NCBI GenBank assembly: GCA_041739525.1
Contig: JBGSNQ010000181.1
Span: forward strand, 1-64,000
From: DATJGR01 sp041739525
GTDB lineage: Bacteria > Pseudomonadota > Gammaproteobacteria > Pseudomonadales > Azotimanducaceae
Length of the DNA stretch: 64,000 nt
Reading direction: 5' to 3'
The position numbers were made by a program, and so were the translations under genes. Shown here one piece after another: positions 49,860 through 58,430 of this stretch. Below the pieces are notes generated by a model. It worked only from the letters and a program-made list of their open reading frames with translations, was not told where the DNA came from and did no database searches. Within the stretch, counting starts at the first letter, position 1. Each line of letters starts with the position of its first letter.

Positions 49860-51239
49860 TTATTGAGTAGATTTGGGGCGTTTGGCGGGGGGCACCCATC
49901 CACCGATGTTGCGCTGGCGCGCACGGCCGACCGCGAGTTCACCTGCGTCGATTTTCGTTGTCACGGTCGATCCGGCCGCGACATATCCGCCGTCACCGAC
50001 TTCGATCGGTGCGACCAGGGTTGAATTAGAACCGATGAACACATCGTTCCCGAGGCGGGTCGGATGCTTCGCGAACCCATCGTAGTTGCACATGATCGTG
50101 CCGGCGCCGATGTTGCAGTTCTCTCCAGTGGTCGTGTCGCCGAGATAGGCGAAGTGATTCGATTTTGTGCCCGCACCGAGGCGCGTCTTCTTGGTTTCGA
50201 CGAAGTTGCCGATTTTCACGTGAGCGCTAAGCTCGGTGCCCGGGCGTAAGCGGGCGAACGGCCCCAATTCACACCCTTCCCCGATGACCGCACCGTCGAT
50301 CACAGTGTGCGCATGGATGACCGTACCGTCGCCGATGCGCGCGTCCTTGATGACACAGCCAGATCCAATTCGCACACCTTCGCCGAGCACCACCTCACCT
50401 TCGAACACTACATCGACGTCGATCATGCAGTCGGGGCCGGCGGAGAGCTCCCCGCGTACGTCGAACCGCGACGGGTCACGCAACGTGACGCCGGACGCCA
50501 TCAATCGCTCGGCTTCGCGACGCTGGAACACGCGCTCGAGCCTGGCCAATTCCGAACGATCGTTGACGCCGGCAACGTCGTCCGGACAATCCACCTTATG
50601 GCCTTCGACCTTGTGACCGCGTGCAACGGCGAGACCGACTACGTCGGTCAGGTAGAACTCACCTTGCTGATTGTTGCGCCCCAGCTGTCCGAGGAGTTCG
50701 CGCAGCATTTGTGCCGGGGCCGCCATGATTCCTGAATTGATCTCGGTGATGGCGCGCTGTTCCGCGTTGGCGTCACGCTGCTCCACGATCGCCATCATGC
50801 GACCGTCCGAGCCGCGAATGATCCGGCCGAGTCCAGTGGGATCAGGCATCTCTGCCGTCACGACCGCGAGTGCCCCCGAACGGGCCGCGGCAACACAGTC
50901 GGAGAGCGTATCGGACTTCACGAGCGGCACGTCACCAAACGCGACCAGCACCGTCCCATCGTCCGCGATGGACGGGAGGGCTTGCGCGACCGCGTGTCCC
51001 GTGCCCAGTTGCTGCGCTTGCTCAACCCAGGTGAGGTCTCTGGCATCCGCAAATGCCGCGCGCACCTGAGCGCCCGCGTGACCGATGACGACATGAATGC
51101 GTTGCGGATCGAGGGAGCGGGTGGAGCGAAGGACGTGGCTCAGTAGCGGACGCCCCGCGAGGTCGTGCAGCACTTTGGGCAGCTTCGAGCGCATCCGCGT
51201 GCCCTGGCCCGCAGCGAGCACAACTATTTCGAGGCTCAT
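49860..51239 (-). CDS. glmU: GlmU, UDP-GlcNAc pyrophosphorylase/GlcN-1-P acetyltransferase
   Basis: Bifunctional enzyme of 459 residues. The uridyltransferase has VVLAAGQGTRMRSKLPKVLH (6-25), EQAQQLGTGHAVAQAL and VLVAFGDVPLV, with TEINSGIMAAP. After residue ~230 it becomes a left-handed beta helix of hexapeptide repeats (for example VIHAHTVIDGAVIGEGCELG) with the acetyltransferase residues in KIGNFVETKKTRLGAGTKSN and LGDTTTGENCNIGAGTIMCN. Ends in QRNIGGWVPPAKRPK. First gene of glmU-glmS; separated from atpC by the atp terminator and a glmU promoter. The atp-glmU-glmS neighbourhood is conserved. Confidence 0.97.
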   Translation of the reverse strand: MSLEIVVLAAGQGTRMRSKLPKVLHDLAGRPLLSHVLRSTRSLDPQRIHVVIGHAGAQVRAAFADARDLTWVEQAQQLGTGHAVAQALPSIADDGTVLVAFGDVPLVKSDTLSDCVAAARSGALAVVTAEMPDPTGLGRIIRGSDGRMMAIVEQRDANAEQRAITEINSGIMAAPAQMLRELLGQLGRNNQQGEFYLTDVVGLAVARGHKVEGHKVDCPDDVAGVNDRSELARLERVFQRREAERLMASGVTLRDPSRFDVRGELSAGPDCMIDVDVVFEGEVVLGEGVRIGSGCVIKDARIGDGTVIHAHTVIDGAVIGEGCELGPFARLRPGTELSAHVKIGNFVETKKTRLGAGTKSNHFAYLGDTTTGENCNIGAGTIMCNYDGFAKHPTRLGNDVFIGSNSTLVAPIEVGDGGYVAAGSTVTTKIDAGELAVGRARQRNIGGWVPPAKRPKSTQ

Positions 51240-51268
51240 GTTTGGGCGTCCATTCCGGAATCCGCGGA

Positions 51269-51274
51269 ATTATA
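51269..51274 (-). promoter_or_regulatory. -10 hexamer of the predicted glmU-glmS promoter
   Basis: The minus strand reads TATAAT, 29 bases before the glmU ATG. There is no good -35 at 17 bases; the T-rich tail of the atp terminator occupies that place. Position just after the terminator makes a glmU promoter likely. Confidence 0.45.
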
Positions 51275-51286
51275 GGGGCGCACCTG

Positions 51287-51316
51287 AAAAAAAGGGGTGA
51301 CCATAGTCACCCCTTT
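51287..51316 (-). terminator. Rho-independent terminator of the atp operon
   Basis: On the minus strand AAAGGGGTGAC, loop TATG, GTCACCCCTTT forms an 11-base-pair perfect hairpin followed by more T residues (seven T in all). It lies 45 bases past the atpC stop, between atpC and glmU. It is the clearest intrinsic terminator in the window. Confidence 0.93.
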
Positions 51317-51361
51317 CATCCCCACTATGTAATGCACCGGCCCGTAATCGACGGCCCTCGC

Positions 51362-51784
51362 CTAACGCCGGCGCTTCTTCAACTCTTCGACTGCGCGCAA
51401 CTGTGCTGCTGCCTCCGCGAGCTGTGCCGCCGCCGTGGAGAAGTCGAAATCGCTCGCGCGGTCGGCCAACGCGCGCTCCGCGTGCTCTTTCGCCTGCTGC
51501 GCTGCGACCTCATCCAGATCGTCAGCGCGCAGCGCAGTATCCGCCAGCACCGTGACGGTACCCGGCTGCACTTCGACATAGCCACCCGACGCGAAGAAAA
51601 CGCGCTCTTCGCCGTTATCGAATTTCAGGCGCACCGGGCCTGGTTTGATACCGGTCAGCAGCGGCGCATGTCCCGGCAGGATGCCGAGTTCACCGACGGT
51701 GCCGGTAGCGATGACCATCGTCACGCGCCCCGAGAAGATCTCCTTCTCGGCACTGACGATGTCGCAGTGCATGGTCATTGCCAC
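51362..51784 (-). CDS. atpC: ATP synthase F1 epsilon subunit
   Basis: Epsilon subunit of 140 residues, part of the rotor stalk and an inhibitor of hydrolysis. The N-terminal beta barrel has MTMHCDIVSAEKEIFSG, GELGILPGHAPLLTGIKPG and FASGGYVEVQPGTVTVLADT; two C-terminal helices follow, with AAAQLAEAAAQLRAVEELK. The GTG at 51784 gives MAMTMHCDIVSAE, matching Pseudomonas MAITVHCDIVSAE, and starts 3 bases after atpD. Last gene of the operon before the terminator. Confidence 0.95.
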   Translation of the reverse strand: MAMTMHCDIVSAEKEIFSGRVTMVIATGTVGELGILPGHAPLLTGIKPGPVRLKFDNGEERVFFASGGYVEVQPGTVTVLADTALRADDLDEVAAQQAKEHAERALADRASDFDFSTAAAQLAEAAAQLRAVEELKKRRR

Positions 51785-51787
51785 GAT

Positions 51788-53176
51788 TTACTTCTTCTCT
51801 TCCAGCTTCTTCGCTTTCGCAACCGCGTCCTCGATGGTTCCCACCATGTAGAACGCCTGTTCGGGCAAGTGGTCGTACTCGCCGTCGAGAATTGCTTTGA
51901 AGCTTCGCACTGTATCTTCGCGCGTGACGTACACACCGGGGTTACCGGTGAATGCTTCGGCAACGAAGAACGACTGCGAGAAAAACTGCTGGATCTTCCG
52001 CGCACGATACACGAGCTTCTTGTCATCTTCCGACAGTTCGTCCATACCGAGAATCGCGATGATGTCCTTCAACTCTTTATAGCGTTGCAGTACCTGCTGC
52101 ACTGAGCGTGCCGTGCGGTAGTGTTCGTCGCCGACGATCAGCGGATCCAACTGCCGGCTGCTCGAATCGAGCGGATCGACCGCAGGGTAAATGCCGAGGT
52201 CAGTGATCGCACGCGACAACGTAATGGTCGAGTCGAGGTGTGCGAACGTGGTGGCCGGCGAGGGGTCGGTCAAGTCGTCCGCGGGAACGTACACGGCCTG
52301 TACTGACGTAATCGATCCCGTCTTGGTCGTGGTGATCCGTTCCTGCAGCTGACCCATCTCTTCGGCAAGGTTCGGTTGATAACCTACGGCGGACGGCATG
52401 CGGCCGAGCAGCGCCGACACTTCGGTGCCGGCGAGCGTGTAGCGATAAATGTTGTCGATGAACAACAACACGTCCCGACCGTCGTCGCGGAATTTCTCAG
52501 CCAACGTCAGGCCGCTCAGCGCCACGCGCAACCGGTTACCCGGCGGCTCATTCATTTGACCGAATACCAGCGAAATCTTGTCGAGAACCTTCGAGTCCTT
52601 CATCTCGTGGTAGAAGTCGTTGCCTTCGCGCGTCCGCTCACCGACGCCGGCGAATACCGAAAGGCCGGAGTGTTCCGTCGCGATGTTCCGGATCAGCTCC
52701 AGCATCGTCACCGTCTTGCCGACGCCGGCGCCGCCGAACAGGCCGACCTTGCCGCCGCGTGCGAACGGACAGATCAGGTCGATGACCTTGATGCCCGTCT
52801 CGAGAATTTCGTTGCCGCCTTTTTGATCTTCATACTTCGGCGCCTTACGGTGGATCGACATCTTTTCACGGGCGTTCACCGGCCCGAGTTCGTCGATGGG
52901 TTCACCGAGTACGTCGAGAATCCGACCGAGCGTCTCTTCGCCGACCGGAATCATGATCGGGTTGCCCGAGTTCAACACTTCGAGGCCTCGCGACAATCCA
53001 TCCGATGCACCCATCGCAATCGTGCGCACGATGCCGTCGCCTAGTTGCTGCTGCACTTCGAGCGTGATGCCTTTGCCGGTCACTCTCAAAGCGTCATAAA
53101 CGTTGGGCACTTCCTCGCGCGGGAATTCAACGTCGACAACGGCGCCGATTACCTGAACGATCCGTCCGCTACTCAT
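51788..53176 (-). CDS. atpD: ATP synthase F1 beta subunit
   Basis: Catalytic subunit of F1, 462 residues. Walker A is GLFGGAGVGKTVTMLE (145-160), the catalytic glutamate is in VGERTREGNDFYHEM, Walker B in DVLLFIDNIYRYTLAG, and the ALSGLTLAEKFRDD and DELSEDDKKLV (DELSEED-like) segments are recognisable. The DELSEDD catch loop carries a substitution of Glu by Asp, which is conservative. Transcribed after atpG with a 51-base gap and before atpC. Confidence 0.98.
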   Translation of the reverse strand: MSSGRIVQVIGAVVDVEFPREEVPNVYDALRVTGKGITLEVQQQLGDGIVRTIAMGASDGLSRGLEVLNSGNPIMIPVGEETLGRILDVLGEPIDELGPVNAREKMSIHRKAPKYEDQKGGNEILETGIKVIDLICPFARGGKVGLFGGAGVGKTVTMLELIRNIATEHSGLSVFAGVGERTREGNDFYHEMKDSKVLDKISLVFGQMNEPPGNRLRVALSGLTLAEKFRDDGRDVLLFIDNIYRYTLAGTEVSALLGRMPSAVGYQPNLAEEMGQLQERITTTKTGSITSVQAVYVPADDLTDPSPATTFAHLDSTITLSRAITDLGIYPAVDPLDSSSRQLDPLIVGDEHYRTARSVQQVLQRYKELKDIIAILGMDELSEDDKKLVYRARKIQQFFSQSFFVAEAFTGNPGVYVTREDTVRSFKAILDGEYDHLPEQAFYMVGTIEDAVAKAKKLEEKK

Positions 53177-53227
53177 ATGTTCGCCTCACCTTCCAAATCT
53201 TTGACTGTTCGATCCGTCGTATCGCCA

Positions 53228-54088
53228 TTAGACAGCGGCCGCGCCGCCGACGATCTCGGAGATCTCCTGCGTGATAGCCGCCTGTCGCACGTTGTTATAG
53301 AGCAGCGTCAGGTCGTCGATCATCTGCGCCGCATTTTCCGTCGCGTTCTTCATCGCGATCATCTTCGCGGCTTGCTCACAAGCCTGGTTCTCGATGACCG
53401 ATTGATACACCTGCGACTCGATGAACCGCTTTACGAGACCATCGATCAGGTCGCGCGCATCGGGTTCGTACAGATAGTCCCAGCGGTGTTTCAGTTCTTC
53501 ATCTGCGCCGGGTTCCAGCGGCAAAAGCTGGTGGATTCCCGGCTGCTGCGACATCGTGTTCACGAACGTGTTCGTGGCGATGAACAAGCGATCGATCCGC
53601 CCGTCGCTGTATGCGTCGAGCATCACGCGGATGCCTCCGATAAGCGACTCGATCAACGGTGCATCGCCGATGTTGTTCAACATCGCCGACACCTGGCCGC
53701 CATAGGAACGGAAAAACGAAGCGGCCTTGTTGCCGATCAGCGCGAACTCGCTGTCCACGCCGCGCTCATGCCACTGCTGCATGTCTTTGAGCAGCGCACG
53801 GAACAGGTTTACGTTCAGGCCGCCGCAAAGCCCCTTGTCAGTCGACACGACGATGTAGCCAATGCGTTTCACTTCGCGCGCGGTCATGTAAACGTGTCGA
53901 TACTCGGGACTCGAGTGCGCCAGGTGGCCGATCATCTTGCGGATCTTTTCCGCGTAAGGTCGACCCTGACGCATCCGCTCCTGCGTACGACGCATCTTGC
54001 TCGCCGCGACCATCTGCATGGCCTTCGTGATCTTCTGCGTGCTCTTTACGCTTTTGATCTTCTGGCGGACTTCTTTACCGGCGGCCAT
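53228..54088 (-). CDS. atpG: ATP synthase F1 gamma subunit
   Basis: Central rotor shaft, 286 residues, two long helices at the ends. N-terminal KEVRQKIKSVKSTQKITKAM and MVAASKMRRTQERM are canonical; the middle has VVSTDKGLCGGLNVNLFRAL, and the C-terminal helix has KMIAMKNATENAAQMIDDL and NNVRQAAITQEISEIVGGA. Located between atpA (11-base gap) and atpD. No unusual features. Confidence 0.97.
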   Translation of the reverse strand: MAAGKEVRQKIKSVKSTQKITKAMQMVAASKMRRTQERMRQGRPYAEKIRKMIGHLAHSSPEYRHVYMTAREVKRIGYIVVSTDKGLCGGLNVNLFRALLKDMQQWHERGVDSEFALIGNKAASFFRSYGGQVSAMLNNIGDAPLIESLIGGIRVMLDAYSDGRIDRLFIATNTFVNTMSQQPGIHQLLPLEPGADEELKHRWDYLYEPDARDLIDGLVKRFIESQVYQSVIENQACEQAAKMIAMKNATENAAQMIDDLTLLYNNVRQAAITQEISEIVGGAAAV

Positions 54089-54099
54089 CGCTCGATCCT

Positions 54100-55644
54100 C
54101 TAGAACGTCTGGGTCGCTTTGAACTTCTCGATTGCCGCTCGCATCGTCGCGACGATGCCGTCGTTATACGCGCCTGTCTTGGTGACTTCGTCCATGAAAT
54201 CGGCATGCTCGGCCTTCATATACGACAGCAGCGCAGCTTCGAAGTCGGCCACCTTGTTGAGTTCGACGTCGCGCAAGAAACCTTCGTTGGCGGCAAACAG
54301 CACGACGCCCATCTCTGCAACCGTCATCGGCGCATACTGCTTCTGCTTCATCAGTTCGGTAACTCGCTGACCGTGTTCGAGCTGCCGGCGTGTTGCCTCG
54401 TCGAGGTCCGACGCGAACTGCGAGAATGCCGCGAGTTCACGATATTGCGCGAGCGCGAGTTTGATACCGCCGGAGATCTTGCGCATGAAGGCCACCTGCG
54501 CCGAACCACCAACCCGAGACACCGAAATGCCGGGGCTCATCGCCGGTCGGTTACCGGACTTGAACATGTCGCTTTCGAGGAATATCTGTCCGTCGGTAAT
54601 CGAAATGACGTTGGTCGGTACGAACGCGGAAACGTCACCCGCCTGCGTTTCGATGATAGGCAGTGCGGTCAGCGATCCCGTCTTACCCTTAACTTCGCCG
54701 TTAGTGATCTTCTCGACATACTCAGCGTTCACTCGCGATGCACGCTCCAACAACCGCGAGTGTAGATAAAACACGTCGCCCGGATACGCTTCGCGGCCCG
54801 GAGGGCGGCGCAGCAGCAGCGAGATCTGCCGGTAGGCCCACGCTTGCTTCGTCAGGTCGTCGTAAATGATCAGCGCGTCTTCACCGCGGTCGCGGAAGAA
54901 CTCGCCCATCGAGCAGCCGGAATATGGCGCGATGTACTGCATCGGCGCCGGATCCGATGCGCTTGCGGCAACGACGATGGTGTTGCTCATCGCGCCGTGC
55001 TCTTCGAGCGTGCGCACGATGTTGGCGATCGTCGACATCTTCTGGCCGATCGCCACATAGATGCATTTAATGCCGGAGTCCCGCTGGTTGATAATCGCGT
55101 CGATCGCGATTGCCGTTTTACCCATTTGCCGGTCACCGATGATCAGCTCGCGCTGACCACGACCAATCGGCACCATCGCATCGATCGACTTCAGACCAAT
55201 TTGCACGGGTTGGGTAACGGATTGCCGCGCAATAACGCCTGGCGCGACCTTCTCGACCGGCGCCGTGAGCGTGGTACGCAGCGGGCCTTTGCCGTCGATC
55301 GGATTGCCGAGCGCATCGACGACGCGGCCAAGCAATTCGCGCCCAACCGGAACTTCGAGGATGCGGCCCGTACAACGCGCCGTCATTCCTTCGGTCAGGT
55401 TCAGGTAGTCGCCCAGAACAACAACGCCGACGGAGTCGCGCTCGAGGTTCAGCGCCATTCCATATGTGCCGCCGGGGAACTCGATCATCTCGCCGTACTG
55501 CGCCTCGGCGAGACCGTGAATGCGGATGATGCCGTCTGAGACGCTGACGATCGTTCCTTCGTTCTGGGCCTCCGACTTGAGGTCGAGGCTCTCGATCCGA
55601 GATCGGATGATGTCGCTGATCTCAGAGGGATTCAGTTGTTGCAT
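54100..55644 (-). CDS. atpA: ATP synthase F1 alpha subunit
   Basis: Non-catalytic nucleotide-binding subunit, 514 residues. Start MQQLNPSEISDIIRSRIESL; Walker A LIIGDRQMGKTAIAID (167-182), the QRDSGIKCIYVAIGQK segment, DDLTKQAWAYRQISLLLRRP, and the arginine finger in GISVSRVGGSAQVAFM. It occupies the usual place after atpH with 58 bases between. Complete; end of protein KATQTF. Confidence 0.98.
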   Translation of the reverse strand: MQQLNPSEISDIIRSRIESLDLKSEAQNEGTIVSVSDGIIRIHGLAEAQYGEMIEFPGGTYGMALNLERDSVGVVVLGDYLNLTEGMTARCTGRILEVPVGRELLGRVVDALGNPIDGKGPLRTTLTAPVEKVAPGVIARQSVTQPVQIGLKSIDAMVPIGRGQRELIIGDRQMGKTAIAIDAIINQRDSGIKCIYVAIGQKMSTIANIVRTLEEHGAMSNTIVVAASASDPAPMQYIAPYSGCSMGEFFRDRGEDALIIYDDLTKQAWAYRQISLLLRRPPGREAYPGDVFYLHSRLLERASRVNAEYVEKITNGEVKGKTGSLTALPIIETQAGDVSAFVPTNVISITDGQIFLESDMFKSGNRPAMSPGISVSRVGGSAQVAFMRKISGGIKLALAQYRELAAFSQFASDLDEATRRQLEHGQRVTELMKQKQYAPMTVAEMGVVLFAANEGFLRDVELNKVADFEAALLSYMKAEHADFMDEVTKTGAYNDGIVATMRAAIEKFKATQTF

Positions 55645-55702
55645 GTCGTGTCCTCACACTCCAGTTCATTTCGGTGTGCCTGCAACGGCACCACCGGCGG
55701 CA

Positions 55703-56242
55703 TCACGCCCGCTGTAACGTTTCCGACAATTTCTCTAACTTGCCTCGAACTGACCCGTCGATAACGGTGTCGCCGGCGCGAATGACCACGCCGCCAAGAA
55801 GCGTTTCATCGACGCGACTGGTCAGCCGGATCTCGCGTTCGAACCGGCGAGCGAGCGTCTCGGTCAAACGCTTCTGTTCCGCGTCGTCGAGCGGATAGGC
55901 GCTGATGACGTCGACATCGAGCGAAGCCTGTTCCAGCGCTCGCAGCGCTTCGAATTGCGTGCTGATCTCAGCGAGCAGATGCAGGCGTTTGTTGCGCGCG
56001 AGCACGTGCAAAAATTGCTTTCCTTCGCGGCTGATGTCGTCGCCACAGACTCGCGCCAGCGTCGTCGACTTCTGCAGGCTCGTAACCGCCGGCGAGTCGA
56101 TCACTTCCTGAATAGCGGGCTGCCCGGCAACAGCCGCCAGGACCATCAGTTCGCGCGACCACTCATCGATCGTGCGGCGCTTCTTGGCGATCTCGAAAAC
56201 CGCGTTGGCGTAAGGTCGGGCGATCGTCGCGATTTCAGCCAT
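55703..56242 (-). CDS. atpH: ATP synthase F1 delta subunit
   Basis: Peripheral-stalk delta subunit (OSCP homologue) of 179 residues. N-terminal ATIARPYANAVFEIAKKRRT helix bundle, middle KQFLHVLARNKRLHLL, and C-terminal RVDETLLGGVVIRAGDTVID and SVRGKLEKLSETL. ATG 56242 starts 9 bases after the atpF stop. Length matches the family (about 178). Confidence 0.96.
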   Translation of the reverse strand: MAEIATIARPYANAVFEIAKKRRTIDEWSRELMVLAAVAGQPAIQEVIDSPAVTSLQKSTTLARVCGDDISREGKQFLHVLARNKRLHLLAEISTQFEALRALEQASLDVDVISAYPLDDAEQKRLTETLARRFEREIRLTSRVDETLLGGVVIRAGDTVIDGSVRGKLEKLSETLQRA

Positions 56243-56251
56243 GGCGTCCGA

Positions 56252-56722
56252 TCACAGCTCGGCGACGAGTTTGTCGAGCAGTTGGGCGTGGCGCGTCCGG
56301 TCGATCGACGATTGCAGGATCTTCTCCGCGCCGCTGAGCGCCAACGTCGCCACTTGGGCGCGCAGCTTCTCTTTTGCACGGTTTACGTCCTGATCGATCT
56401 CTGCACGCGCCGCCTCTTTCTGGCGCTCGCCTTCCGCGCGCGCATCGCTCTTTGCTTCTTCGATCATCGCCACGGCCCGTCCGCGCGCCTGTTCGATGAT
56501 CTGGCGCGCCTCTTCCTTCGCCTGACGCAGATGTTCCGCCGCGCCTTCTTTCGCAAGAGCCAGATCCTTCTCTGCGCGTTCCGAAGCGGCAAGGCCGTCG
56601 GCAATCGTCTTCTGGCGTTCGCGCATCGCCGCAATAATCGGCGGCCAGATGAACTTGAAACAGAACCAGACGAAGACGATGAACGTCAGCGACTGCCCGA
56701 AGAGTGTCAATGTAATGTTCAC
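56252..56722 (-). CDS. atpF: ATP synthase F0 b subunit
   Basis: Peripheral-stalk b subunit of 156 residues: one N-terminal membrane helix (MNITLTLFGQSLTFIVFVWF...WPPI, residues ~1-30) and a long charged helix with ADGLAASERAEKDLALAKE and ADLIKEA-type repeats (EHLRQAKEEARQIIEQARG). The single b gene means a b2 homodimer. It follows atpE after 39 bases. Confidence 0.96.
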   Translation of the reverse strand: MNITLTLFGQSLTFIVFVWFCFKFIWPPIIAAMRERQKTIADGLAASERAEKDLALAKEGAAEHLRQAKEEARQIIEQARGRAVAMIEEAKSDARAEGERQKEAARAEIDQDVNRAKEKLRAQVATLALSGAEKILQSSIDRTRHAQLLDKLVAEL

Positions 56723-56761
56723 GCTCGTGACTCTCCGTTAGGTGACTGGGTCGCCGTGCGA

Positions 56762-57013
56762 TCAGCCGCCGATTGCGGTCGGTACCACCGCGAAGATCAC
56801 GTACAGCGCGATACCTACCGAGATCATCGGTACGGCATCGACCAGAGCCAGCACGATGAAGAGCTGTGTACGCAGCATCGGCAACAACTCGGGTTGGCGC
56901 GCAACGCCTTCGAGGAATTTCCCGCCGAGCACCCCTACGCCGATGGCGGCACCGATGGCGCCGAGGCCCATCATCAATCCGCCTGCTACGTAAAGAAGAA
57001 CAGCCAGTTCCAT
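56762..57013 (-). CDS. atpE: ATP synthase F0 c subunit (proton type)
   Basis: Rotor-ring proteolipid of 83 residues, two membrane helices joined by the polar loop ARQPELLP. The ion-binding carboxylate is Asp59 in FIVLALVDAVPMISVG; the glycine-rich first helix has GLGAIGAAIGVGVLGG. The residues characteristic of sodium-binding rings are absent, so a proton-driven enzyme is inferred. Placed between atpB and atpF as usual. Confidence 0.97.
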   Translation of the reverse strand: MELAVLLYVAGGLMMGLGAIGAAIGVGVLGGKFLEGVARQPELLPMLRTQLFIVLALVDAVPMISVGIALYVIFAVVPTAIGG

Positions 57014-57034
57014 GATCGCTCCTTAAGTCTTTGG

Positions 57035-57883
57035 TTAATGGTCTTCTTGGACATCGTGGGCTTGCGCCATGTACACGACCGTCAGTACCGAGAAAATGAA
57101 CGCCTGCAACGTAATGATCAGCACATGAAACACAGCCCATGCCCACTGCAGCACGCCGCCGAGCAATGCCCAGCCAAGGCCTGCCCCGAACAGCAGCGCA
57201 ATCAGAATGAAGATCATTTCGCCTGCATACATGTTGCCGAACAGACGCAGGCCGAGTGACAGCGGCTTCGCCAGCAACGTCACCCCTTCGAGAAACAGGT
57301 TGAACGGCGCGAACACCTTCGGTAGCGGGTGAAACACTAGTTCACCGACGAATCCGCCGACGCCCTTCTCGCGCACGCTGTAGTAAAGGACGAGAACGAA
57401 CACCGCCAGCGCCATGCCGAGCGTCACGTTCGGGTCGGTGGTAGGCACCACCTTCATATGGCTGATACCGATTGAGCCGGCCGCCATCGGCAGCCAGTCG
57501 ACCGGGATCAGATCCATCAGATTCATGAAGAAGACCCACACGAAGATGGTCAGCGCCATCGGCGCGATCAGCGGATTCTTGTGGAAGAAGATGCTGCCGA
57601 CGATGCCGTCGATGAAGTCGACGACCATTTCGACGCCGTTCTGCAGGCCGCCGGGTACGCCGGCCGTCGCTCGCTTCGCCGCCCGACCGAACAGAAACAC
57701 AAAGACGATGCCAAGGCCGATTGCCCAGACCATCGAGTCGACGTTGATGGACCAGAAGCCCATCTCGCGCGCTTGATCGCTGGATTCGGCAAAACCCCAG
57801 CTGCCATCTGGCAACCGACCATAAGTCAGGTTGGTCAGATGATGCTGGATGTACTCAGCGGTCGTTAGCCCTTCGCGCGCCAT
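57035..57883 (-). CDS. atpB: ATP synthase F0 a subunit
   Basis: Membrane stator subunit forming the two proton half-channels, 282 residues with five to six helices. The essential arginine is Arg213 in LLAKPLSLGLRLFGNMYAGE; NLMDLIPVDWLP and the last helix ILIITLQAFIFSVLTVVYM are also standard. The N-terminal part (EYIQHHLTNLTYG) resembles the gammaproteobacterial form. It follows atpI with 42 bases between. Confidence 0.97.
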   Translation of the reverse strand: MAREGLTTAEYIQHHLTNLTYGRLPDGSWGFAESSDQAREMGFWSINVDSMVWAIGLGIVFVFLFGRAAKRATAGVPGGLQNGVEMVVDFIDGIVGSIFFHKNPLIAPMALTIFVWVFFMNLMDLIPVDWLPMAAGSIGISHMKVVPTTDPNVTLGMALAVFVLVLYYSVREKGVGGFVGELVFHPLPKVFAPFNLFLEGVTLLAKPLSLGLRLFGNMYAGEMIFILIALLFGAGLGWALLGGVLQWAWAVFHVLIITLQAFIFSVLTVVYMAQAHDVQEDH

Positions 57884-57925
57884 TGAACTTCCTTTACCCC
57901 AAACACGCCTGAGATGTGCCGCACT

Positions 57926-58354
57926 TCAACGGCGCGCCAACACCGGCGCCAACCAATACACCGCCTGCAACGCAATCATGGTGACGAAGAACGCCACCGG
58001 CTCGGGACGAAACCAGGCAAATGCCACGACCAGCAGCCCGAACGTCAGCACCAGCTTCGCGATACCGCTGCCAACCAGCTGTCGCGCTGCATCCAACTCC
58101 TGTCCTGCGGGCACGTCCGCAGCCACCACGCGCCAGGCAAATCCTATGCTCGGTGCAATTACGACGATGCCGGCCATCAGTCCGGACATCGCCTGAGTGC
58201 GGCCCAACAACAGGAACATCGTCGAGAGCAGTACCGCAAGAACGCCTTGCACGGCCACGATTCGGAACGCCAACGGAACGCTGCCGTGGCCGAACCTTTT
58301 GCGTGGTCTGAATTCCGATTCGCTTATTCTTGGTGGGGCTTCTGTGGTGTCCAC
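57926..58354 (-). CDS. atpI: AtpI, ATP synthase assembly protein
   Basis: Small membrane protein of 142 residues with four hydrophobic helices (roughly 36-55, 60-78, 95-112, 117-136). It is the first gene of the atp operon; AtpI helps c-ring assembly and Mg/Ca transport in some bacteria. The C-terminal TKFAVT-like segment reads RPEPVAFFVTMIALQAVYWLAPVL. The GTG at 58354 (MDTTEAPPRISESEFRPRK) is chosen because the extended frame to 58501 overlaps the predicted promoter and parB. Sequence conservation of this family is low, so the call rests on topology and place. Confidence 0.86.
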   Translation of the reverse strand: MDTTEAPPRISESEFRPRKRFGHGSVPLAFRIVAVQGVLAVLLSTMFLLLGRTQAMSGLMAGIVVIAPSIGFAWRVVAADVPAGQELDAARQLVGSGIAKLVLTFGLLVVAFAWFRPEPVAFFVTMIALQAVYWLAPVLARR

Positions 58355-58381
58355 CTGAGCCCCCGTACGCAAGGCGCGCGT

Positions 58382-58410
58382 AGTATAGAGAGGGCTATGG
58401 TGCCGCGCAA
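58382..58410 (-). promoter_or_regulatory. Predicted promoter of the atp operon
   Basis: On the minus strand TTGCGC (58410-58405), a 17-base spacer and TATACT (58387-58382), ending about 28 bases before the atpI start. -10 matches five of six, -35 three of six. It lies in the gap between the parB stop and atpI and is the only good candidate for the whole nine-gene operon. Confidence 0.6.
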
Positions 58411-58430
58411 TAAATCGACGGCTAAGTACA

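Noticed and set aside
48930..49950. A glmS ribozyme upstream of glmS.
   Set aside because: Only 16 bases separate glmU and glmS, and the ribozyme is not known from this phylum.
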